From assembly GCA_020064725.1 (NCBI GenBank), contig JAGTWJ010000003.1, positions 2,790,001 through 2,854,000 of the forward strand: DNA of 64,000 bases, read 5' to 3'. The notes beneath the pieces were generated by a model, which ran no database searches, was not told where the DNA came from, and saw nothing but the letters and a program-made list of their open reading frames with translations. Below are positions 45,550-55,827 of this stretch, one piece after another (position 1 is the stretch's first letter; each line of letters starts with the position of its first letter). The translations under genes and the position numbers were made by a program. This DNA comes from Drechslerella dactyloides. Taxonomy: Eukaryota > Ascomycota > Orbiliomycetes > Orbiliales > Orbiliaceae.

Positions 45550-48208
45550 ATGTTCTCCAACATGTTCAATCGAAACTCCCAAGGCTTCGGCAAGCCCGGT
45601 CAGTCGCAATATGGCTCCGGCCAGCAGACGTACGGTGGAGGCGGCGGCGGCGGCGGCCATCACCACGGCCTCGGCAGCGTTTCCGGGCCGTCGGGTCGCA
45701 ACCACAGCGTCAAGGAGTTCGGCATCACAAAGGTCCCCGACGAGACGTGGGTGCTGCAGAACGTGATGGCCGTCAACCCGGACGACTTTTCCAAGGAGAA
45801 CTACGTGATCCTCGACGAGCGATGCGTCGTGACGGTTAGGTAGGTTGCCCGAAGATTGCATCGCGAAAGGACCAGTCTAACTGGCTGCAGACCATCGCCA
45901 CAGATCCCGCGGGGTATGATCGGGCTCGGCAACGCCCAGCGTGAATGGGGCCAGTGGGGTCTACAGGACCGCGTCATGATTCGAAAGTACGACCCGTTCA
46001 CGAGCGGTAAGCAGGCGTATCTCGGGTCGCTCGACGTCGAGATCGGCTTCGCGACGAAGAAGACCACGGAGGAGTCCTACGACCAGGATGACCTCTCCAA
46101 GCGGCTGATCGGGGTAAGCTCACCGCCCCGCCTGTGCTAGAATACACCGACTAACGGTATCGTAGAACTTCCAAAATCAAATGTTCGCGCCGGGCCAGCT
46201 GGCCATCCTCGACGTGCGCAATACGCGTCTCCAGATCCACGTCAAGACTGTGCAGATCGTCGACCTCAGCAAGGAGAAGAGCGGCGACGCCCCGACGGTG
46301 TCCGATCCGAACGCGCGGGGTATCCTGACACCGCAGACGTTCATTACGTTCTACAAGCAGGCTTCCTCACCGATCAAGCTGAAAGGCTCGTCGAGGCGGC
46401 CGGCCGCCAATTCGATCATCCAGCCGAACTTCAAGTTCGAGGACATGGGCATCGGTGGCTTGGACACCGAGTTCTCTGCGATCTTCCGTCGCGCGTTCGC
46501 CTCGCGCATTTTCCCACCTGGGCTCGTGGAGAAGCTGGGTATCCAGCACGTGAAGGGTATCTTGCTCTACGGCCCTCCCGGTACCGGCAAGACGCTCATC
46601 GCGCGGCAGATCGGAAAGATGCTGAACGCGCGGGAGCCCAAGGTCGTCAACGGCCCGGAAATCCTCAACAAGTACGTCGGGCAGTCCGAGGAGAACATCC
46701 GCAAGCTGTTCGCGGAGGCGGAGAAGGAATACAAGGAGAAGGCCGAGGAGTCCGGCCTGCACATCATCATCTTTGACGAGCTGGACGCGATCTGCAAGCA
46801 GCGTGGCAGCAAGAACGATGGCACGGGCGTCGGCGACTCGGTCGTCAACCAGCTGCTGTCCAAGCTGGACGGCGTGGACCAGCTGAACAACATTCTTCTC
46901 ATCGGCATGACGAACCGCATGGACATGATTGACGAGGCCCTTCTGCGCCCCGGTCGGTTGGAAGTGCACATGGAAATCTCGCTCCCCGACGAATTCGGCC
47001 GGCGACAGATCCTCAAGATCCACACGGCGAAGATGCGGACGAACAACGTCATGGACCGCGACGTCAACATTGAGGAGCTGGCCGCGCTGACGAAAAACTA
47101 CTCCGGCGCGGAAATCTCCGGCGTGGTCAAGTCCGCCAGTTCGTTCGCGTTCAACCGGCACGTCAAAGTCGGCACCGTCGCGGGCATCTCGGACGACATT
47201 GAGCGGATGAAGGTCAACCGCCAGGACTTCCTCAACGCGATCGATGAAGTCCGCCCGGCCTTCGGCGTGAGCGAGGACGAGCTCGCCAGCTGCCTCCAGG
47301 GCGGCATCATCCACTACAACGTTTACGTGGACCAGCTGCTGCGCGAAGGCCAGCTCTTCGTCGAGCAGGTGCGCAAGTCCGAGCGCACACCCCTCGTCTC
47401 CATCCTCCTCCACGGCCCGCCCAGCTCCGGCAAGACCGCGCTCGCTGCAAAGATCGCCATCGACAGCGGTTACCCGTTCATCAAGCTGCTCAGTCCCGAA
47501 GCGATGGTGGGCATGAACGAGATGAGCAAAGTCAGCTTCATCAGCAAGGTCTTCATGGATGCGTACAAGTCCGCGCTGAGCGTCATCGTTCTCGACAACG
47601 TCGAGCGGCTAATCGACTACGTCCCCATCGGCCCGCGGTTCTCCAACACGATCCTGCAGACGATCCAGGTCCTGCTGCGCAAGCAGCCGCCCAAGGGCCG
47701 CCGGCTGCTCATCCTCGCGACGACGACGTCCCGCAGCGTGCTCGCGCAGCTGGACGTGCTCAACACGTTCGACGGCGAGCTCGGCGTGCCCAACGTCGGC
47801 TCGCACGAGGAGCTCGCGCACATCCTCGCGGAGCTCCGCGCATTCGGCGATCGCGACCAGGCGGCCGCCGTACGACAGCTGCAGGAGATCACGACCTCGC
47901 GCCGCCTGGGCGTCGGCATCAAGAAGATCATCCTGGCGGTTGAAACGGCGCTGCAGGACGACGATAAGGCTGGCCGCTTCGCGAGCGTGATGAGCCGTGC
48001 GGTCGGCGAGGCGCGCGCGCTGGAGCCGGATGAGCCCGAGGAGACGGTGCACGTGCAGACGGCGCGGCAGGTGGCCGTGGGATTGAAGCCGCCGGCGCAG
48101 GTAACGTACGCGGCCAGCGGGGGCGGTAGTCGCAGCGCTACGCCTGGCGGACCGCGGTCCCAGGAGCCGGCGCCGTACGATCAGCCAAACTTTGCGGGGC
48201 GGTATTAA
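45550..48208 (+). CDS. SEC18: NSF/Sec18, AAA+ ATPase that disassembles SNARE complexes
   Basis: Hexameric ATPase needed for every SNARE-dependent fusion step of the secretory pathway. Three exons: 45550-45839, 45891-46113, 46166-48208 (2556 nt, 851 residues; yeast Sec18 has 758). An extra Gly/Gln/His-rich N-terminal segment of about 50 residues comes before the N domain (EFGITKVPDETWVLQNVMAV). D1: Walker A GPPGTGKT at 307-314, Walker B DELD at 375-378, SRH region NRMDMIDEALLRPGRLEVHM. D2: Walker A GPPSSGKT at about 588 and VIVLDNVERLIDY in place of a canonical Walker B, as expected for the less active D2 of NSF. The start was chosen at the first ATG in frame, after a CCACC-like context. Introns are 51 and 52 nt. 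Confidence 0.98.
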
Positions 48209-49316
48209 AGTAATGTAGTAGGCTGGCTTGTCGTGTAATTTGGCGTTTGGCAGTTAGTTTTCGGTAGATTGAAGACTCTTGTCGGTTATTCTGGTTTTCT
48301 CCTCGATGATACATGTAGACGTACGTATTAGGTGGTAGATTGGTGATATTCAGTTGTCGTGGTACGTCTGAAGGTATACGCTTCACGATTTTCATACATG
48401 AGTTCATTGTCACGGATATAGTATGCCGGAGGTATATTAACGTTTTCTTATCCTCGCATCAGATTGTCGGATGTAGTTAGGCCGGTAGAGGCGAATTTGA
48501 ACAATTGGCGTAATGGATCCATGGATCTGGGTTCACGTATTATTGCCATATATATTATCATAACCCAAGCGAAGACATCGCCAATATTGCTTTCTAGAAG
48601 CACTGTCGCACAGAGATTTGCTATGCACCCAACGGAATCTTCTTGGAGGCTCCCATGTTGTCTTAAAGATTGTGATCTCTTGTTGTATTTGTATAGATCG
48701 TCCATTGAGTCGACGTCTATCAGACTGAAAGCACGAGAAAATGCCATATTTGGATGTGTTGCAACGCTAGCTGAAAACGGCCGAGAATTGCTTCGTGACT
48801 TCGCGTCAGTTTCGGGACTGTTCCACAGCGGCGGCGCACTATCACTCAGCGGCGCCTTTGAATTCTGTCATTAATAGGATTTTTGCTCCTATAAATTAAA
48901 ATCTTCCCTCTCACCGGTGAGAAAGTTTCTCCATCTGAAAACATCTTCCTCCTCCTTCACTTTAACATCTTCACTCCATTCCCAGACATGCCACAGAGAA
49001 AATTCAAAAAATAGGCATAAGCATACTGCCTGTGGTCAGACTCACCCGCGCAGGAGCTCGTCAAATCGATCGCCAGTGACCCCAGCTTCATAACATCTAT
49101 AACGAGGTATCAGGCTGGGTATGTACTTCAGGCCTATATATGACAGGAAAAATGCTAACCTCCACCATAGCAATGATCATGTTTCCATAGTTAGCGGCCT
49201 GACTCTCAAGTTGAACAATATGTACGCGACTAGTCTCAGGGCATAAAGCACCGTCACATTTCCCTACAAAAGCGCCCTAAAAAAGAACCGATCTCGCGGC
49301 TCATTTGTCTACAATT

Positions 49317-50400
49317 ATGGCTGGCTGCAAGCCTCTCGAAAGAAATGGGGCACCGGAGGCTGCTTGAATGTAAGTACAGATGTCACAGCCTATACATAGG
49401 AGTGATGCTGACCATATCATAGCTACCCTCGCACTCGCCCTTGACAGTGGCTTTACTCTGGCCATTAATAGTCTGTACACGGCCTCTGTTTTTCCGTCGA
49501 AAAAGGATCTGGCCGACGCGATCAATACTGCCAAAGAAGAACTCCAGGAGCATACCGAAAGCTGGCTGGAGATTACTAAGAGGGAGCTGCAGAAACATAT
49601 CAACACGTCGCTGGTGAAAGCCAAAGAGGACCTCAACTAGCAGCGAGCAATTCATCGATTCTGGGTGCTATCGAGGAACTGAAAGAGACCATACGGTAGG
49701 AAACAAGAGACCTGGTTAAGGCAGAAGTGCGAGCTGCCTAGGTTTGTGCTGTCCATCCAATCTATATCTGGTTGACATCACATTCTAACACTGACTTGTA
49801 GGAGCAAGCCCATCCTTCCATGTTGTCCTCTCCCTGGTTATGTCTACTGTCGGACCAGGTCGGCAAATCATGGAATGCGACTGTGGAGTGAGCTTAAAAG
49901 TCCCGACACCAGAACGCGTGGCGACGCTCCTCTGATTCCATTTACATCAACCTTACATCTACGGCACACGCCTACGAACCACAATTGGTAGCATCGACAC
50001 GTTCGATTGCCCCAAACCAAGCTTCGTCTGAGCTTCCTCGACGAGCTGCGAAGGGCGACGCGAGCCGATCGAAGTGGCCTCTGAGCTGACGGCTGTGTGC
50101 TGTGAAACTGCTCCCTGATGCGGATAGAGCCAGCTTAAATATGAACTCAATTCTGAGCTTAATCGTCAATTCGATGAGAACAAGTTTGAGACTGATGATA
50201 TCAAGGAGCTCATGGAGAAGATAAGGCAGGAGAGAAAGAGCTGCTGCGTGACGTGGTGCAGGCTTGTCAGGTTTGTGCCATCCACGTTCAATTTCGAGGC
50301 AACGTCTAATACTATTGCTTTTAGGACGCAGTGCAATCCTCTGGATGTTGTCTTTTATATTTTTATGTTTATTTCCAGCTGGACCGTCTGAGCACCTGTC
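49317..50400 (+). pseudogene. Decayed gene for a coiled-coil protein, two related segments
   Basis: Helical, charged sequence survives in pieces: SKKDLADAINTAKEELQEHT and ITKRELQKHINTSLVKAKED at 49490-49637, then IEELKETIR...ETRDLVKAEV at 49669-49735. A related piece at 50196-50270 reads IKELMEKIR and then, after a frameshift, LLRDVVQACQ. Both pieces end at the same kind of intron: GTTTGTGCTGTCCATCC with a CTAACACTGAC branch and TAG end (49742-49801), and GTTTGTGCCATCCACG ending TTTTAG (50271-50324). In the first piece, TAG stops at 49697 and 49739 stand where the second has CAG (50227 and 50268). A stop in the first exon (TGA after EAA) and frame changes confirm decay. The original function is unknown. 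Confidence 0.55.
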
Positions 50401-50586
50401 GTCGTCGATGCGGTGGCTGAAACAAGGCGAAGATGAAGATGAAGACGATGCTGGAAGATGAGGTACCTGCAAGCTCTAATATATCTAGATTACAGATATC
50501 GTCCTGCAGTGGAACTGGAGCTGACTGTTTTGTTCTCTGGGTAGATGTTTTACCGTCCACCCCCACTCCTGCCACCACTACCACTA

Positions 50587-50622
50587 CCGCTCCTGCTACC
50601 GCTCCTGCTACCGCTCCTGCCA
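50587..50622 (+). repeat. 12-bp minisatellite, 3 copies
   Basis: Three copies of CCGCTCCTGCTA (the last with one change) lie in a wider CCA/CTA/CCT-rich block at 50570-50640. In one frame it would read Thr-Ala-Pro repeats, like a linker, but no intact gene around it could be defined. Confidence 0.85.
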
Positions 50623-51761
50623 CCACTACCGCTCCTATTACTACCATTGTGCCGAAATATCGCCATGACGTAAGCAATGCAATGCTATGCCATCTTGACT
50701 ATTTATCAGGTTCCGTATGATAAATGAGAATAGACTAGATAACCTCGCACAAACCGTCGCTGAGATCACACTTCGGACCGAGGCTCGCAATGATACGAAG
50801 AAGTACACATCTGGCCAAACACTCATCACGCAACCTACGATGCTTAACAGCCGTCATTGCATATATTAATGGGACTATACAAACTTGCTTTATTCCTGAG
50901 TTGAAGGAGTGGATCTACACGCAGGGGTTGCAGGTTTACCCGGTGTCTCCTTACATCGAGAATACACCTTATCGCCTGTATACATGATTCAGATTGGACA
51001 AGCTTTACATGTCAAATCTCCTCGAAGCAATAAAATATTGGAAGTCTGGTTGGGATTACCAAGTGTTAAATGTATATAAATAACTAGACAGGCGCAAATA
51101 TCATGATATTCTTTGTCTTGATTCGTTCATAAAAGTTGCAAAGGATTTAGCTGCAGCTCGGGTGTCGGGTTGGATATGTTTGTTTATCACCGACTGGACG
51201 GATCGAGATGGTCAACGTCCAGTTTACCTACCATACCCACGCCACCTCTAGTCGATAGCGCTCTTCACCTTTGATAAAAGTAAACTACGCTGATAGAAAC
51301 GAAACCATGACTAAGGTGAAATGAGGTATCAATGATGGTTCACTTGTACATGCAACTGGGATATGAAACGCGTGCAACCAATGCGTATACCAATACACCG
51401 TAGACTCAAAGAAAAGAAAGAAAAGTGCATGCCTGCGTGCACGCATCATACAATGGGAACAAAACAGCTACATGCCGTCGGGTAATATAGAGAAAGGAAA
51501 GGACGCCAAACAATGTCTGGATGCGCAGTATGTAGGTAGACGGTCAAATGGGTAATAACGCTCTGCTCGCCAATGACAGCTGACAATTCTACAATGACTT
51601 TTTCACAATCAATCAATCGATCAATCAATACACGCGGACTTCAACAACGTTATAAAGGAAATAGTGGGATGGTGTGGCTGAAACAGCAGTGGAGGTATTC
51701 TGTCGTGGTTATTCGTCGCGTGGACTCTGGAGTGTAGACGGGTGGTATCATAATCGCGTGG

Positions 51762-53097
51762 CTAGATTGGCTGGCCTTGCATTGGGAACTGCTGGGGTCC
51801 CAGCGCCTCTATCTGCTTTAGCAAAAACGCCTTCTCGTCCGTGAATTGCTCGTCGTCTGCCCATAATAATTAGCACAGCTCAACCATAGGAGATATTAGG
51901 GGACGCACCCTTCCGGTCTTCGTGGAATTTCGGGAGGAACCGGAGCAGCTGCTCGCGGTTTTTGATGAGCAGCCCTTCGACGGGTTTGCTCTTCTTCGGA
52001 TTCGCGACGAAGACCTTGAACACGTGGAAGGCCTCGTACTGGACGTTCTTGGACTTGTCGCGGAGCAGGTTCATGCAGAGTTTCAGGTGGTCCGGCGAGT
52101 CGACGTAGGCTGTCATGATGTTGTAGTTTGCGCGGTCGAGCAGGATTTCGCCGAGGAGTTTGATGGATTGGCGTTTTGTGATGTAGTTTTCCGAGTTGAG
52201 GAGGGCGTTGTACTGCGTGAAGAACTACTCACGCGCGTTAGCGCGTGCTACCCTCCCACTCCCACTATCTCTCACCCTTCGATGAGGATCCGCATGTGTG
52301 TGTATGTGTGGCCATGATCTAAGAGGGGTATAGTATAGAAACGCACCTCATCATAATTGGCGGCGAGAAACTCGGCGACGATGACTTTGTGCCGCGTCAG
52401 CAGCTCCTTGAACGTGGCAAAGGCGTCGGATGAGATGTCGAACCGGCCACCCTGGACGTAGGTGAAGAAGTCCCAGAAGCTCTGATCGTACAGCGCGACG
52501 CGGGCGAGCGACTCGTACTTGAACGCTTCTCGCAGGATGGTGCCGGAGTTTGTGGCGGTGTCGCTGTTGGCGTATGCGGTGACGAGGGTGGTGACTGTGT
52601 CGGGGCGGGAGGAGGCGATGTAGAGGACGCAGGGCTGGGCGTTGTTGTAGGTGTAGCGCAGCAGGCAGTTGAAGACCGTCGTCGCGTCCTTGCGGGCCTG
52701 TCGTATCGTTAGTGCCGTTATCATTTGGTGGGTTGGGGGAGGTATATGGAGGTGACCTCAAAGTCGAGCTTGGGGAGGGCGGCGGCGAGGTAGGGCAGCA
52801 GCTCGAGGTTGAAGGCCTCCTGCGCGATGCCGTACACCTTCTCCGGCGACGGCTCCGCCTCTATATACAATCAGCCATACTTGTATGATATATACTGTAT
52901 TATAACGTAGAATATGGGGGAGGGGAGGTACCCTGGGTGCCTTGCAGCTCGATGCGGATGAGGCGCAGGTGCTTGCCGGCTTCCTCCTGGGCGGACTTGC
53001 GGACGATGGGGTTGTCGAGCTTGAGGATGTTTTCCTTGACGCGGCGGACGGCGTCGGCGGGCTCCTTTTCCTTGCCGCGGCCGAACAGGAACGACAT
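51762..53097 (-). CDS. hymA: Mo25/HymA scaffold protein
   Basis: Armadillo-like scaffold that activates germinal-centre kinases in the NDR/RAM (morphogenesis) pathway; called HymA in Aspergillus conidiation. Five exons: 53097-52932, 52860-52757, 52697-52347, 52224-51909, 51856-51762 (1032 nt, 343 residues, the usual Mo25 length). The start MSFLFGRGKEKEPADAVRR and the blocks NAQPCVLYIASSRPDTVTTL, FWDFFTYVQGGRFDISSDAF, NSENYITKRQSIKLLGEILL and FHVFKVFVANPKKSKPV are typical. The first ATG of the conserved start was taken at 53097; an upstream in-frame start (about 14 residues earlier) is unlikely since Mo25 proteins begin at this point. Divergent from the LENG1-like gene. Confidence 0.97.
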
Positions 53098-53554
53098 GCT
53101 GGCTGCGGAGTCCGCTGTCGGCGGTGGGCGTTCTGCCAAGCGGGATACCTAGGTACTTGACGATAGTGTCTATCTATCTGCTGGTGGGATTATATTGATG
53201 GGTGGTGATGGTAGTCGGAGGGATGGGCGTGGATGGCCTGGGGATGAGTCTGGTGTATGTGGCCGTATATCTCTACTATCCCGCGGACTGGACGGAGTGG
53301 TGATTACGATCGTGGATGTGATGATAGAAAAGAATGAGATGGGAATGAGGAGGATGGCTGGTGTGAGGTGTCAAGAGGTGCTGTTGATTGTGGCTGGCTG
53401 GCTGGCGTGGCGGGGCTCTCTCGCGAGCTCTCTCTCGCTTATCGCCGCCGTTTCCCTGCCGCCGTTCTCCCTTGCCGCTCTCCCTGCTCTTCATCCAGTC
53501 ACATCGCATCCCATCACACCCTTACATCCCTCGTACTCTCAGCTGCCGACAACC
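53098..53554. promoter_or_regulatory. Divergent promoter region hymA / LENG1-like
   Basis: 457 bp between the two start codons, with a GCTCTCTCGCGAGCTCTCTC-type CT/GAG run around 53405-53436. No TATA-like or known factor site stands out. Shared use by both genes is inferred from the geometry only. Confidence 0.5.
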
Positions 53555-54632
53555 ATGCCGTTGTATGTACTCATGCTCACTGGATTGTTTTATATAGTAG
53601 GATTGTACTAATGTGATATTAATTATGGGCAGGAACTTACTACAGCACAAGTCATGGCACGTCGGCTCGGCGAAGAACCAGGAGCGCGTCCGCCGCGACG
53701 AGCGCGCGGCCCAGCTGCGCGAGGAGGAGGAGGAGCGGCGCATGCAGCTCGCGGATGCCGAGCACCGGCTGCGACTGCTGCGGGAGCGGGCGGGCCACGA
53801 CTCCCAGGCCGTCAGTCTGCACATTGATGACGAAACCCCCATGTCCACCAATACTACTACTACGACGGTCGATGGGGGTATTGCGGCTACAACGGAATGG
53901 GGACGTCGGGAGTCGAGGAAGCGAAGGAGGGAAGAACACGACCAGCCGGCCGTGAAAGATAGTGGGATGTCACGCGATATATCGATAGTCGGCGCGGACG
54001 GACACATCAATCTGTTTCCCGAAGGACAGTCGCAACGGCCGTCGCGAAATGCAGAGTACGCGGCGGACAAGAAGCGGCAGGAAGACGCCCTGGAGGCGCA
54101 GTACACGATGCGGCTGCAGCGGCCGTCGGAGCCGTGGTATTCAGCCGCGGACGGGGTGGCCGAGGCGGATCGGGGGAAGGACGAGCGGGAGAGGAAGCGC
54201 GAGGAGCGGGTGGAGCGACGGGCGCGGGAGGAGGGGGACCCGATGAACGCGATGCGGAGGGGTTTGGCGCGGCTGCGGGAGGTGAGAGAAGACGCGGCTG
54301 ACGAGCGGCGGCGGCGGGACCGGCAGGTCGGGCTTGGCGTCAGTCACCACCACACCCATCACAGACATAGAGAAAGACATCGCGAGAGGAGGAGGAGCAG
54401 GAGTAGAAGTCGGAGCAGAAATAGGGACCGGAGCAGGAGTCCGCGTGGGAATCGAGACGGGGAGAAGGGAGTGGTAGAGCGGCTGCGGGCGGAGAGAGAC
54501 GCGCGGGAGGCGGCTGAGCGGGCGCGGGCAGACGCGGTGGTGGCGGGCGAGCTGGCGGCGCGGCGGCCGGAGCGGTGGATGGCGAGCGCGGCGGGGGGCA
54601 GAGGCCGATACAGCGGCCAGTTCCAGCATTGA
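53555..54632 (+). CDS. CIR N-terminal domain protein, LENG1 family
   Basis: Two exons: an 8-nt first exon (53555-53562, ATGCCGTT) and 53633-54632, giving 335 residues. Joining makes MPLNLLQHKSWHVGSAKNQE, which matches the CIR_N opening of LENG1-type proteins (KKSWHV...N..RVRRDE). The next part (RRDERAAQLREEEEERRMQL) is a charged coiled coil, and the C-terminal half is Arg/Glu-rich with an SR-like patch (RRRSRSRSRSRNRDRSRSP). This composition suits a nuclear protein of the splicing machinery, but the family's role is poorly known. Cwc25, which shares the CIR_N domain, is an alternative but starts differently (GGGDLNLKKSW). The 70-nt intron after only eight coding bases is easily missed. Confidence 0.85.
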
Positions 54633-55827
54633 TCCATGCATCTCAATCGGCATCTCAATCGACATCGCCAGTTGATATCGCCAGATCAATCGAGTGGTGT
54701 AGTTGGAGTGGACTAGTGAGGGCCAAGGCGCTAGGCGGCGCTGAAATCAGGAAAGCTGCGGGGTGACGTCATGGCGGGCGGCCGGGGAGGATGTCACTCC
54801 ACTTGGGGGAATTCCGCCCAGCGGCCGTTTCCAGTCGATTCTGTTCGTTCGGGGAGCTGCTGCTGCTGCTCCGGACGGGGCTTCCGATCTCCGTCGTGAT
54901 CATTGTCATTGAACGAGCAGTGGTCGATAATAAGATCGTGGTCGTGACATCGATACAATTACAATCATCAGGTGGAGTGAAGGAGGTGAAGGGGCTGGCT
55001 TATTCAGCGGGACCTCGCCCAACGCAACGCCCCGTTTCCGTTTCCATCCCTTCCTCTGAATTCATCATCACCACTATTACAACCACCATTACAACCATCA
55101 TCATCATCATCATCGTCGCCCGTCAACCGCCATTCCGCCTGCAGCTCTGCGACATCTGCCCGTCCGCCGCTGACGTATCCCGTGTCCGTCACCCGGTCCC
55201 ACTTCTCTCTCTCTCTCTTTGTCTCTCGCTCTTTCTTTCTTTCTCACTTCGCTTCTTCGTCTGGAGGTCGTGTTCTCCGTCCAGCTCCCCGTCTCCACCT
55301 GCGATCGTCGCCCATGATGGCATCCGGCCAGCACCCCTGACACTCTCCCCTGCCTTCCTCCCTTCCGGCCCTCCTCCTCCTGCTTCTTCTCCTTCTCCTT
55401 CTTCTTCTTCTTTTCATCGTCCTCCTCTTCACCGTCCTTTGATCTCTCTCTCTCTCTTCCTCTCTCCAGATCTCGCCATCTCGATCGTGTGTGTGTGCGG
55501 GGGTCGCCTTTGCCCATCGATTGCTGTTCCCTCCTCCCGTTCCCGCCCCCCGTCCATCCCTTCCCTCTTCGTCGTCTTCATTTCTTCCGTCGCCTCCCTT
55601 TCTCTCACCCCGGTCCTGCAATCTATCAATCTACCCGCTCGCTGACTCGACCTACCTGCTTCCCACCGTGCGCATCCACCCGAGTGCCCGTGTTCGCTTC
55701 CATTTGATAAACCGTATTGTATCCGAGTGATTGCAGTATATATATATATTTGGAGAGATATATATACACGTCGTGGAGAGAGACAGGCGCATGACCCGCC
55801 CGCCGCCCGCCTGCCGCCCTGCGGACC
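54633..55827. other. Long leader/promoter region of the hybrid histidine kinase gene
   Basis: About 1.2 kb. From 55200 to 55470 the plus strand is dominated by CTCTCT, TTTCTTTC and CTTCTTCTT tracts, with CATCATCAT runs near 55060-55115. Such polypyrimidine blocks are common in promoters and long leaders of fungal signalling genes. A short ATG-started frame lies close before the start codon (ATG at 55790, out of frame). No other gene is seen. Confidence 0.6.

Larger units (their letters stand above)
48209..51761. other. AT-rich gene-poor region with a decayed coiled-coil locus
   Basis: About 3.5 kb between SEC18 and hymA. It holds the decayed coiled-coil gene (separate entry), a Thr/Ala/Pro-coding minisatellite, and an interval (48448-48874) open on both strands without a recognisable product. 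The rest has dense stop codons in all frames. Confidence 0.6.

Noticed and set aside
46367..47413. 348-codon minus-strand frame opposite SEC18
   Set aside because: Shadow of the AAA+ coding sequence; Val/Asp/Leu-rich with no family resemblance.
48448..48874. Overlapping open frames on both strands after SEC18
   Set aside because: Neither shows a family match; simple lack of stops over 300-400 bp is expected by chance in a window of this size.
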